DNA from: Zelonia costaricensis
Taxonomy: Eukaryota > Euglenozoa > Kinetoplastea > Trypanosomatida > Trypanosomatidae
Assembly (NCBI GenBank): GCA_030849075.1
Contig: JASAOO010002861.1
Location: forward strand, 1 to 11,680
Length of the DNA stretch: 11,680 bases
Direction of reading: 5' to 3'
Positions 1 through 7,422 of the stretch are shown here, piece by piece (the first letter of the stretch is position 1; each line of letters opens with the position of its first letter). The notes beneath the pieces were generated by a model that worked only from the letters and a program-made list of their open reading frames with translations, did not search any database and had not been told where the DNA came from. Position numbers and translations under genes: made by a program.

Positions 1-347
1 TCACACAGCATCACACCGATGCCAACGCCACTCCACTACTCCGCTCTTCGTGTCTCCGTCCCACTTCGATGAAAACGCTTTCTTTACGGTTGTTTCTCAC
101 CATCTGTCGCTCTACGATGCTGTGGGGGGGGTGGCTATGAAAGACCACACTGTAACCGCGCACTTCCTGTTTGCGTTGTAGACTACCTCGCCTTTCTCAT
201 TTTTCCTTGCTTACTGTCCGCTGCTCCCACCTCGACAGGGACTTGCTGCACCTCCACGCGCCTCTGCAATAGCCCTAGCGCTCGTCGCACTACTGCCACT
301 CAACCCATTCCCCCTTCCCCTGCGAATTTCTGCCTCAGCCCTCCAGA
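1..347 (+). other. Intergenic region and 5' leader of FBT paralogue A
   Basis: No coding region is supported here. The segment is pyrimidine-rich with a short run of eight G at 124-131. It contains a pyrimidine tract around 190-236 followed by AG, a likely trans-splice acceptor. From that AG to the start codon at 348 there is no other ATG, so the inferred leader of about 109 bases is free of upstream starts. The left part (1-190) probably belongs to the 3' end or spacer of a preceding cistron outside the window; this is inferred only from the one-strand layout. Confidence 0.6.
189..238 (+). promoter_or_regulatory. Putative trans-splice acceptor for FBT paralogue A
   Basis: A pyrimidine-dominated tract from about 190 is followed by AG at 237-238, 109 bases before the ATG at 348. 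In trypanosomatids the capped spliced leader is added at the first usable AG after such a tract, and this also directs polyadenylation of the upstream cistron. The site is inferred from sequence alone; AGs nearer the start codon (for example within 335-346) cannot be excluded. Confidence 0.5.
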
Positions 348-2360
348 ATGTCGCTTGACGGCAACCAGGTGGAGAAGCGACTTGCCCAGAGTCGTTGCCC
401 CGAGGATGGGGAAGACGGCACTGCCGTCGCGGCGCTGCCGTCAGCGAACGAGCCCACGGTTCACCGAAACTCTAAGGAGCTGCTTGAGCGCGTTCCGTTC
501 CTCGGCGATGTTCCGATCCTCGGCCTCATCCTGAAGGCGTACCACCCGCGCCTCGTCGTGTCCGTGGGTCTGGAGCGACTCCTCGCGAAAGGCCTCGCGC
601 ACGGTTTCATGCGTCTGTCCATCCAGCCCATGCTGACGGGGCGCTACGGACTCACCGGCGCCATGTATCAGCGCCTGTCCTCTCTGTACGCCCTCGGCTG
701 GTCCGTCAACTCCTTTTTCACCGCTTTCGCGGATACCTTCGCCCTGCTCGGGTACACTCGGCGCTGGTACGCAGTGATCTGCGCCATGGGCGGTGGCGCC
801 TTCGCACTGCTGTACGGACTCATGCCTGCGAAGGAGTCGAGCGCAAAGCCCGGTGCCGCCTTCATGTTCATGACGGCGCTGTTTCTCGCCAACGTCGACA
901 CGTTCGCGGAGGCCATTTACAGCCGCCGCATCCGCAGCAGCCCGGCCACTGGCGCGGCGATGGTGAGCTGGTCGTGGGCGACCGCCAAGTTTGGTGCCCT
1001 CATCGCGGCCGCGGTGCAGGGCCCGCTGTCTGACAACAACCTCACCAACGTCGGCGTCTACATCACCGCCGGCATTTTGTTCTTCCTCAGCATCCTGTTC
1101 ATCTTCAACATCTTCGAGGAGCAGACGAATCGGAGCGCTCGACTCGAGGACGCGAAGACGGAGTTTCTCTTCCTGAAGCGCGCCGAGGAGGCCAACCGCA
1201 CTTTTGCTGAGCCGGTGTGTGAGAGGCATGAGAAGGCACTGGTGAAGGGCGGTGACGTTGACGACGAGGAAGACGAGCTGGCCGGCTTCGTGCCGCCGGA
1301 TGTGAGGAGTGTGCTGTGGGGCGCAGTGGAGTTTAACAAGGGTGTGGTGGTCCGCAATTGGCTCATGATCATCTACAGCTGCGTCATGACTGCGGCCGTG
1401 GTGGCCACCACCGTTGTGACGATTCTGGGCACACATTGGGACCTGATGTACGCCTGCATCGCCGTGACCGTCGTCATCTGCGTGTCTGCGTTTTTCGCCT
1501 TGCCGCTCGTGATCGCGAAGGTGGCCATCTTCGATTACTTCTTCAACATTTTCTACCTCAGCCTGCCCGGCGTGCTGAACACCTTCTACGTGGCGAAGCC
1601 TGCTTGCCTGCCGGATGGGCCGCACTTCAACTACACCTTCTACAACACCATGAATGGCATCATCGGCAACGTGTGCAGCATCATCGGCATCACCCTCTTC
1701 GCGCACTACTTCCAGAACTTCAGCTACCGCGCGATCATGGGCTCCTCGGCCATCATCATTCCTGTCATCTCCATCTTCGACCTGATCATGGTGATGCGCT
1801 GGAACGTGTACATCGGCATTCCTGATCATGCCATGTACATCTTCGGTGACGCCGTCATTTTTGAGACGGTGGACATGCTCATGCGGATGCCCACGTTCTT
1901 GCTGCTGTCGCGTGTGGCGCCGCGTGGGTCGGAGGCGATGGTGCTGGCCATTCTGCAGAGCTACACCCACCTGGGTCAGTCGACCTCGTCGGCGATCGGC
2001 TACCTGCTGCTCGAGACCGTCTGGCCTGTGAAGACGAAGGGCAAGTGCGATTACAAGAACGCGCCTTGGCTGGTGATCACGGGGCACATTGTCGTTCCTC
2101 TGCTGATTCTGCCGCTGTCCTTCCTGCTGCTGCCCGCCTCGCGTGTGTGTGCGACGCTTGACTCGCAGGGCAATGAGGTGGAGGAGATCTACGTGCACCC
2201 GGCGAGTGACACCAGCACCGAATCCAGTCTCTTCCACTCCTCCGACCGCAGCAGCCACGTGTCGCGGCACTCGTCGCGCGTCTCTGCCGGTGACCCGTTC
2301 ACGCACCGCTTGCGCCAAGGCGCGGCGCATCTCGAGGACGACGCGAAGGTGTCACGCTAA
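348..2360 (+). CDS. Folate/biopterin transporter family protein, paralogue A (670 aa)
   Basis: This is a polytopic carrier of the FBT family (major facilitator superfamily relatives; Leishmania BT1/FT1 group) that would import folate, biopterin or a related solute, most likely at the plasma membrane. The start is the first ATG after the probable splice site, and the length suits the family. A hydrophilic N-terminus (1-48) precedes the conserved segment with VPFLGDVPILGLILKAY (49-65), GLERLLAKGLAHGF and the MLTGRYGLTGAMYQRLSS block (95-112). Hydrophobic segments lie near 114-136, 141-159, 169-187, 204-223, 236-256, 337-360, 366-390, 433-455, 462-482, 500-520, 527-555 and 572-596, about twelve. 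A charged acidic loop (257-335, with DDEEDE at 305-310) splits the two halves. The C-terminal tail (about 610-670) is Ser/His/Arg-rich and cytosolic by inference. It is about three-quarters similar to paralogue B downstream. One Leishmania FBT member transports S-adenosylmethionine, so the substrate cannot be assigned. Confidence 0.95.
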   Translation: MSLDGNQVEKRLAQSRCPEDGEDGTAVAALPSANEPTVHRNSKELLERVPFLGDVPILGLILKAYHPRLVVSVGLERLLAKGLAHGFMRLSIQPMLTGRYGLTGAMYQRLSSLYALGWSVNSFFTAFADTFALLGYTRRWYAVICAMGGGAFALLYGLMPAKESSAKPGAAFMFMTALFLANVDTFAEAIYSRRIRSSPATGAAMVSWSWATAKFGALIAAAVQGPLSDNNLTNVGVYITAGILFFLSILFIFNIFEEQTNRSARLEDAKTEFLFLKRAEEANRTFAEPVCERHEKALVKGGDVDDEEDELAGFVPPDVRSVLWGAVEFNKGVVVRNWLMIIYSCVMTAAVVATTVVTILGTHWDLMYACIAVTVVICVSAFFALPLVIAKVAIFDYFFNIFYLSLPGVLNTFYVAKPACLPDGPHFNYTFYNTMNGIIGNVCSIIGITLFAHYFQNFSYRAIMGSSAIIIPVISIFDLIMVMRWNVYIGIPDHAMYIFGDAVIFETVDMLMRMPTFLLLSRVAPRGSEAMVLAILQSYTHLGQSTSSAIGYLLLETVWPVKTKGKCDYKNAPWLVITGHIVVPLLILPLSFLLLPASRVCATLDSQGNEVEEIYVHPASDTSTESSLFHSSDRSSHVSRHSSRVSAGDPFTHRLRQGAAHLEDDAKVSR

Positions 2361-2593
2361 ATAGGTTTCGTGCGGCTATGCGTTGGATTCAAGCTCTTCC
2401 GTGGGGAAAGGTCCTAGCGTGCCTTGCGCGCCACGGCGAATTGCCACTAAGCTGTCCGCGACTCAACGCATCTCTTTTTGTTCTTTGTTGTTCTCCCTTT
2501 GATTCTCCGATCCCACCCATCCCACGTGCTTCTGCCTTTTTTTTTTTGTGGTTTCGATTCGCCTTGTTGGCTGTGCGCACTAATGCGCTTTTT

Positions 2594-3079
2594 TTCTAGT
2601 CTTTTCTCTCCCTTTCTAGTGCTCAACTGCCCAACTAGTTTTGCTCTCTATTTTGTCTCTCCTGTTCGGGGCTTTGCTGATCGCCTGCACATAACGGTAC
2701 GCGTCACGCCATGGCTCGCAGCGGCTCTCCGTCAGAAAGGCAAGCTTCGTTTACCAATTTCAGTGTATTGTTGTTTCGAACGTCCCGTGTCCACCCTACG
2801 TCTGCCTTCTTTTACGCAGCGTTGAATTGCCAACGCTAAGTCGTTTTTCTCTCCCCTATCCGGAAGGGCTGGATGGACGCTGACGCGCTGCGGGCTGCGG
2901 TGCTGCTGCCTTGCACGGCGTTCATCACGGGCGGACGCGATGCTCTCTCGTCTGCAATTCCCTTCGATGCGTTTTTGCGAGTACGACGTACCGGTGGACT
3001 AAAACGCCTCTTCTCTTGCGTCCATTTTCTTTCTAGTGCACTGTTCTTTTTTGCTTTTTTTTTCCCGTCATTCTAGTGC
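2594..3079 (+). repeat. Dispersed acceptor-like motif TTCTAGTGC (three copies plus one partial)
   Basis: TTCTAGTGC occurs at 2614-2622, 3031-3039 and 3071-3079, and a shorter TTCTAGT at 2594-2600. Each copy follows a run of pyrimidines, so each presents a pyrimidine tract then AG, the form of a trans-splice acceptor. No ATG-initiated gene follows closely. They may be weak splice sites, pieces of a degenerate repeat, or coincidence in biased sequence. Confidence 0.3.
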
Positions 3080-4319
3080 GGGGAAGGAGTGACCCACCAC
3101 AGTGACTGGCGCCTTTCAGTTTTGTTGTGCACACTAAGGCGCAGCGGCACAGAGAGCACAAGGCCCACAGCGACCGGCGCTCGCCACACCTCACAAGGTC
3201 GAGGCCTACCCCTCCACGCTGCTCATTCCTCCATTGCCCTCCCCCCTCCCTCATGCCTCTTTCTGCCCATCACCGTCGCTGGACTCCGTCTGCACACTCC
3301 TAGTCGCTTCTTACGCGGGCTTCCCCCCTCACTACAGCGCTTGCCGGCATAGATGCACAGTGAGAGTTGGCACGTCGTGCCTCAGCTTTTCTGTGAATCC
3401 GGTCGAAGCGATGTGCGACATTCCCTCACTTTCTCCAGTTCTTTCTTCTCCAGTTCGCGCACCACTCAGGCGTCGAGTCGATTTCCTCTCGCACGTGTCT
3501 TTATCTGGCCCATGGCTGCCATCCGCGATGGCAGGCCACCTCTCGCGCGTCCTAATGCGCAGCTTTCGCCCCACTTTTCAAAGTGTGTACGTGTGCCACG
3601 TGCATTTCTCTTTCCCGCCCAAGTACTAGTTTCTGTGTGGGCCGGCGTTTCTTCAAGTCCCACTTCAGCGTTGTTTCTCCTGCCTTGTTTTTCTTGCTTG
3701 TTCTACGCTTGTTGTTGTGTCGGGTGGTGACCCGACGCACGCAGCACGCCTCGCCCTTCTCCTCCGTTCTCCTTCGGTGCGTGTGTGGGCCTGTCATGCT
3801 TCAGCTGGTGCGACACTGCCCGGCCGAGGGGCCCTCCACCCGCCGCGCCGCTCCTTGTATTGTCGACCCCAGCACCGGCTTTCCAGCAGTCGGGTCGCCG
3901 CCTCTGCCTTCTGTTTCGCGCTAGCCGTTCTGAAAGCACGTGCTTGACCCACCTTTTCGCATTGCTGCACCTGCCGCTGGGGCGCGCTAGCTTCTCTTTG
4001 TCGTTTTTTCGCTTGACACAAACCAGCACCAACACCAACGCGTCCAGCCACCCCGTGTTCCGCTTTTCTTCGCTTCCTTTGCGATCCTCCAACTTCAGCG
4101 GCTCCTTTTTTGTTTTCTTTCCGGGCGATGAAGTGCCGTTTCCGTTGTTTTGCCTTCGCGTGTCAGTGCTGTGGCTCACAACCACCTCCGCTGTGTGTCT
4201 GACGCTCCGCACTAGCGTTTCCGTGACGAACGTGCTCGTGCGCTGGCGCTTCCAGCCCTCTGTGATCATCATCGATGCTGTTCCCCTTTCTCCACGGATG
4301 GATGTGCACATGGGGGTCC

Positions 4320-4575
4320 GAGTCTAGCGGCGGCACTGGCTAAGGCGTCCGACAAACTCGCACTCACCGCCTGCGGAGCGGCCCAGCATGGCAGCGCGGT
4401 GTCGGCCACCACGACAACGATGAGAACGCACGTGTTTCACCGCTTCTTGCTGCACATGCGCGCGTTGCGCTTCTTGGCCGCGGGGAAAGTGCAGCGCCGA
4501 ATGCTGTGAAGTCCAGCGGTCGTCAGCTCACGGGCCGACTCCGCGTGACGATGAAGATTGCGCGGGCGCAGTCGT
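4320..4575. other. Compositionally balanced island in the spacer
   Basis: This stretch lacks the C/T bias of its surroundings and is GC-rich with mixed purines and pyrimidines. It has no convincing reading frame in either direction. Leishmania spacers and 3' UTRs often carry degenerate short retroposons (SIDER elements) of a few hundred bases, and such a remnant is one explanation. I cannot confirm it, since I do not see a defined terminus, poly(A) tail or target duplication. Confidence 0.3.
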
Positions 4576-4587
4576 GAACAGGTCTCC

Positions 4588-4782
4588 ACTCTTTTTCCCC
4601 TTTTCCTTTGCTTCTTCGGACACGCACTCTGTCCTTTCCTTTTTTTTTTTGCTTCTGACGTCTTTTGTTTCCGTCTCTCCGGGGTTGATCCGGCGGCTTC
4701 CCCTGTCCCCCCCTCCCCCTTCCGTTCATCCCCTGTCTCCTCCCTCGCCTGCCCCCCCCCCCTCCTTCCTGCTCCTCTTCAG
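4588..4782 (+). promoter_or_regulatory. Extended polypyrimidine tract ending in AG, strong splice-acceptor candidate
   Basis: This is the longest pyrimidine tract of the window. It includes an uninterrupted T run near 4640-4650 and a C run at 4752-4762, and runs through CTCCTCTTC directly into AG at 4781-4782. By sequence it is the best trans-splice acceptor upstream of the esterase. However, the 632-base leader it would give contains at least three upstream ATGs (near 5024, 5039 and 5112). It may therefore serve a separate untranslated transcript, or be an alternative distal site. Confidence 0.5.
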
Positions 4783-5414
4783 CGGTAGGATCGTCGGTGC
4801 AGCGACCCGCTTCACAGAGCCCGAGCAAACAGACCACCGTGTGTGTTTTTTGTCCTGTGTGCGTGCGTACTAGTTTGAGTTCTTTCGTTTTTTGTTTGGA
4901 TTTGAGCACTCCCCTCCTTTAAAGGCAAATTGTTGCGATTACGCACTGACACTAAGCTGGCAATACTAAACAGTGCTCTCGCTCCGCTGGCATTCAACGC
5001 AGCGGGAGGGCAGGCTGCGCACCAATGCGCTCGACGGATAATGGGCGGCCGCGTAGCGAACTCCCACACCCCGCGAGCTGGTCTGGGTGACGGCTCTGCG
5101 GGGTAAAGTGCGATGCCTCGCGTGCCGCAGAGTACGCAGCTTCCCCACCGCGTCACCGCTTAGCGCTTTGCGGTGGCACTTACGCTGACTTCACGTGTGT
5201 CTCCTTCGCTCTCGCACTTGCCGGCTTGGCTGCTGCTGCTGCTGCGTCCGCAGCCTGTCGACGCGAAGCACCTCTCCCGCCACCCCCTATCTCTGGTGCA
5301 TCACCGCCTCCTGAAGGAGTCACTCAGTTGTTTTTAGCTTCGCGGCGCGTACCCCCCTCTCCCTCTCACCTTCGGCTACCCTTCACCCCACAAACGAACC
5401 CCCTGCACTGGAGC
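4783..5414 (+). other. Leader/intergenic region upstream of the esterase
   Basis: No gene is supported. The part from about 4935 to 5190 is a balanced, GC-rich island that interrupts the C/T-rich background. The part from about 5195 to 5414 is again pyrimidine-rich. The frame of the esterase stays open upstream of its ATG back to at least 5226, but the only possible start there is a TTG followed by an alanine run, which is not a credible eukaryotic start. Confidence 0.5.
5199..5337 (+). promoter_or_regulatory. Proximal trans-splice acceptor candidates for the esterase
   Basis: Two candidates are seen: AG at 5252-5253 after a C/T/G-rich tract from about 5199 with a short GCT repeat, and AG at 5336-5337 after GTTTTT. 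Leaders from either site (162 and 78 bases) contain no ATG before 5415, unlike a leader from 4781-4782. That favours a proximal site, although neither tract is as strong as the distal one. Confidence 0.4.
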
Positions 5415-6275
5415 ATGTCGACGGACGGCGGCTCGCAGGAATGGTCGCACGAATCGCATTTTGTGGTCGCGTCGACAGCGACCAGCGAGGCGTACCTGAT
5501 TGAAACGTTTGCGCCGTGTCAGGAGGCACCTGTCGGCGGGTTCCCGGTGCTGTACTGCCTCGACGGTAATGCGCTTTTCCGCAGTGCGTGCGACTTGGCA
5601 AAGCTAATCGCCAACCCACGAAAGTTGCATCCGGACATGCGCCCAGTGCTAATCGTGGCTGTCGGATACCCGGAGCGGAACACCTTCCACGAGGAACGCC
5701 GCGCCTGTGACTTCACGCCACCGCCGACGGCAGCACAGAAAGAGACGTCCAACTTCGTCTTTGGCGGCGCTGACAGTTTCTTCACGTTCCTTGAGCACGA
5801 TTTGAAGCCCGCGGTGCGGCAGCGCTTCTTCATCGACGCTGGACAGCAGTGCCTCTTCGGCCACTCTCTCGGCGGCCTCTTCACGTTGCACGTGTACCTG
5901 AACCACCCGCGGAGCTTCAGCAAGTACATCGCCGCGAGCCCTTCCCTGTGGTACAACGACTTTGAGCTGGTCCGCTTGCAGAGCGAGTGGATGGCGTGTG
6001 TGGGTGACAGTGCTCGGACGGTGCCACCGCTGATGATCACCTTCGGCGCACTCGAGAACAGTGGTCCCAGCAAGCGGCCTGCGGAGGAGACGCAGCGTTT
6101 CCGAGTGGACTTCTTGCAGGCCTTTGCCGCCATGAATACCACGCACGAGGTGTGGGTGTACAGCCACCCTGGGGAGCATCACATCACCAACCTCTTTGCC
6201 AGTCTGCCGAAGGCAGTCGTCTTGGCGTCGTGCCAGTCCAGGGAGGCGTGCCGCAAGCTGCTCGACGGGAGATGA
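5415..6275 (+). CDS. Putative esterase, alpha/beta hydrolase of PF00756/COG2819 type (286 aa)
   Basis: This is a serine hydrolase of the bacterial-type putative esterase family that includes the enterobactin esterase IroE; the natural substrate here is unknown. The start is the first in-frame ATG, with A at -3, giving a length normal for the family. Family motifs appear in order: FPVLYCLDGNALF (43-55), the second strand VLIVAVGYP (78-86) followed by RR..DFTPPP (95-104), GGADSFFTFLEHDLKP (117-132), the nucleophile elbow FGHSLGGLF (148-156) with Ser151, YIAASPSLWYND (171-182), the strand PLMITFGALEN (205-215), and GEHH (253-256) supplying the likely catalytic His. A clear acid residue is not obvious; IroE itself is described as using a Ser-His dyad. 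I see no signal peptide or membrane segment, so it is probably cytosolic. It sits alone between two transporters on the same strand and would be a separate trans-spliced mRNA. Possible old acquisition from bacteria is inferred from family distribution only. Confidence 0.9.
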   Translation: MSTDGGSQEWSHESHFVVASTATSEAYLIETFAPCQEAPVGGFPVLYCLDGNALFRSACDLAKLIANPRKLHPDMRPVLIVAVGYPERNTFHEERRACDFTPPPTAAQKETSNFVFGGADSFFTFLEHDLKPAVRQRFFIDAGQQCLFGHSLGGLFTLHVYLNHPRSFSKYIAASPSLWYNDFELVRLQSEWMACVGDSARTVPPLMITFGALENSGPSKRPAEETQRFRVDFLQAFAAMNTTHEVWVYSHPGEHHITNLFASLPKAVVLASCQSREACRKLLDGR

Positions 6276-6957
6276 ACGGCGGCGGACAAAGCGCATGGCT
6301 CACCCGCGTTTCCGTTGAAGCTGCTCGGCGCGAAGGGTGCAAGGAAGTCCCCGCTGGCAGGTGGCCGCAGTCTGGTAGAGCAAAGAGAAGCTGACTGCGC
6401 CGTGACACAGGAACTCACCCGTCTGCAGCTCCCTCTACGCAAACCCATTTTTTTTTTTTTGCTACTGGCAGGACGCAGGCCCACGTGTCGGCGCGTCAGA
6501 AGTGGGGGTGCACAGGGGTCGCGACGGGACTGTGTCTGCGTTGCTGCTATCCAGGCACCCCAGGTACCCCCCTCACCACACCCCACGCAATGCATACGCA
6601 GTGCTGCCAGCACGTTCGCTTGACACGCACCTTGACGCAGGCATCGCTTCGCCCATTCCTAAGCCCTTCGTCTCGTTTTTTTTTCTTCTGCGTTTCCTCC
6701 AGCGCCGCTGCGCACGCTCTCAACGCATGTTTCACGTGCTCACCAACTTTTCTCAACGACCTGAACGATCCTTTAAGCCTCGCTCGCGTGTTCTCTTATC
6801 GATCCTCCTTCGGGGTGCGACAGCACGCCCCTCCCCCCGTTGCGTACTCAAAAGGGCGTTAACCGGTAACAGGTTCAGGTATGAGAACCACAACAAAAGA
6901 AGGCACTTCTGTGCTCACGTGTCTGTCAGCACGGCGCAGGAAACATGCCTCCCACAC

Positions 6958-6971
6958 TGTCCACGTGGACA
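6958..6971. repeat. Perfect 14-base palindrome TGTCCACGTGGACA
   Basis: The sequence is identical to its reverse complement over 14 bases and centres on CACGTG. In RNA it would not form a good hairpin, because there is no loop. As DNA it is a potential dimeric protein site, but classical promoter-level regulation of this kind is not typical of trypanosomatid protein-coding genes. It lies 452 bases before the start of paralogue B. Confidence 0.5.
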
Positions 6972-6999
6972 CCGCTGATTTGCCGGGGCTAACCTCGCC

Positions 7000-7017
7000 A
7001 GCTTGCTGAAGCAAGTT
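7000..7017 (+). other. Short RNA hairpin with UGAA loop
   Basis: AGCTTGC (7000-7006) can pair with GCAAGTT (7011-7017) around a four-base TGAA loop: seven pairs, one of them G-U. It is 29 bases after the palindrome at 6958-6971, in the same non-pyrimidine island. Function unknown; small hairpins of this size also arise by chance. Confidence 0.3.
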
Positions 7018-7165
7018 GCTCACATCCGCGCGGCACTTGAGACATACAAGGTCCAAAGACCGGACTCAGAAAAAGAGTGCCGCGCTCGCTCCTTCACCGT
7101 CCTTTCTGCAAAGTGTTGAGCTGCCCCGTGCCCATCTTTGACCATCTTCAACCGTACTGCTCCGC

Positions 7166-7422
7166 CTTTTGCGTCTCAGCCAGCCCCCCTCCCCCACCCC
7201 CCCCCCCCTCGCGATCCGCACATCTTTTTCCCTTCTTAAGCCCAGCATAACGTGCCACACCAAAGTCCTTTTTTGTCTTTCAAACTCTCTCCGTCACCAA
7301 CAAAAAAACTGAAGCCTCTTCTTTCCAGCAGAACACGCCTTCCTTTCTCTGTTTTTGTTTTCCATCTGAATCTTCCCGCCCCCGCTCCCGCTCCCTCTGT
7401 CATCCGGTGCCCGGCGCCGACC
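7166..7422 (+). promoter_or_regulatory. Splice-acceptor region and 5' leader of FBT paralogue B
   Basis: A tract dominated by C at about 7183-7209 continues through TTTTTCCCTTCTTAAG with AG at 7239-7240. A second tract, CCTCTTCTTTCC, leads into AG at 7327-7328. The latter would leave a leader of 94 bases to the ATG at 7423, and no ATG or AG lies between, so it is the preferred site. The leader itself is very C/T-rich. These sites are predicted from pattern only. Confidence 0.55.

Larger units (their letters stand above)
2361..4587 (+). other. Long spacer: 3' UTR of paralogue A and intergenic sequence, no supported gene
   Basis: No open frame here has protein-like composition; the longer ones (for example 3785-4327) lack a plausible ATG start or only reflect the C/T-rich strand bias. 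The stretch alternates between pyrimidine tracts (around 2470-2550, 2586-2615, 3020-3065, 3235-3260, 3655-3700, 4000-4120) and mixed sequence. There is an 11-T run at 2537-2547. A 9-base motif TTCTAGTGC recurs at 2614-2622, 3031-3039 and 3071-3079. The mRNA of paralogue A probably extends some way into this region, because polyadenylation in these organisms is placed relative to the next downstream splice site. Confidence 0.6.
6276..7165 (+). other. Spacer: 3' UTR of the esterase and intergenic sequence
   Basis: No gene is supported. Pyrimidine-rich parts (6445-6465 with a T run, 6540-6580, 6650-6860) are followed by a balanced island at about 6850-7065, which carries a 14-base palindrome and a small hairpin. 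Open frames here either lack an ATG start or have low-complexity biased translations. Confidence 0.55.

Noticed and set aside
441..2330. 629-aa open frame antisense to FBT paralogue A
   Set aside because: It mirrors the sense gene: strong G/C at third codon positions leaves few stops in this antisense frame. Its translation is His/Arg/Glu/Asp-rich and lacks domains. The same shadow appears antisense to paralogue B (7750-9150), as expected from shared sense sequence.
3785..4327. 180-aa open frame in the 3 kb spacer
   Set aside because: It starts with GTG and is rich in Ser, Phe, Leu and Arg from the C/T-rich strand, with no recognisable domain; two overlapping frames on the other strand look equally good.
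5226..5414. 63-codon N-terminal extension of the esterase
   Set aside because: It begins at TTG with an alanine run from a GCT repeat, has no ATG, and contains candidate splice acceptors. The family homology begins after the ATG at 5415.
6860..6895. GGTTCAGGT resembling a tRNA T-loop box
   Set aside because: There is no matching upstream A box, acceptor stem or cloverleaf, so no tRNA can be drawn.
7252..7422. 57-codon N-terminal extension of paralogue B
   Set aside because: The only start is GTG, the translation is low-complexity Pro/Ser/Phe from a pyrimidine tract, and the AG acceptor candidate at 7327-7328 lies inside it. The ATG at 7423 is in good context.
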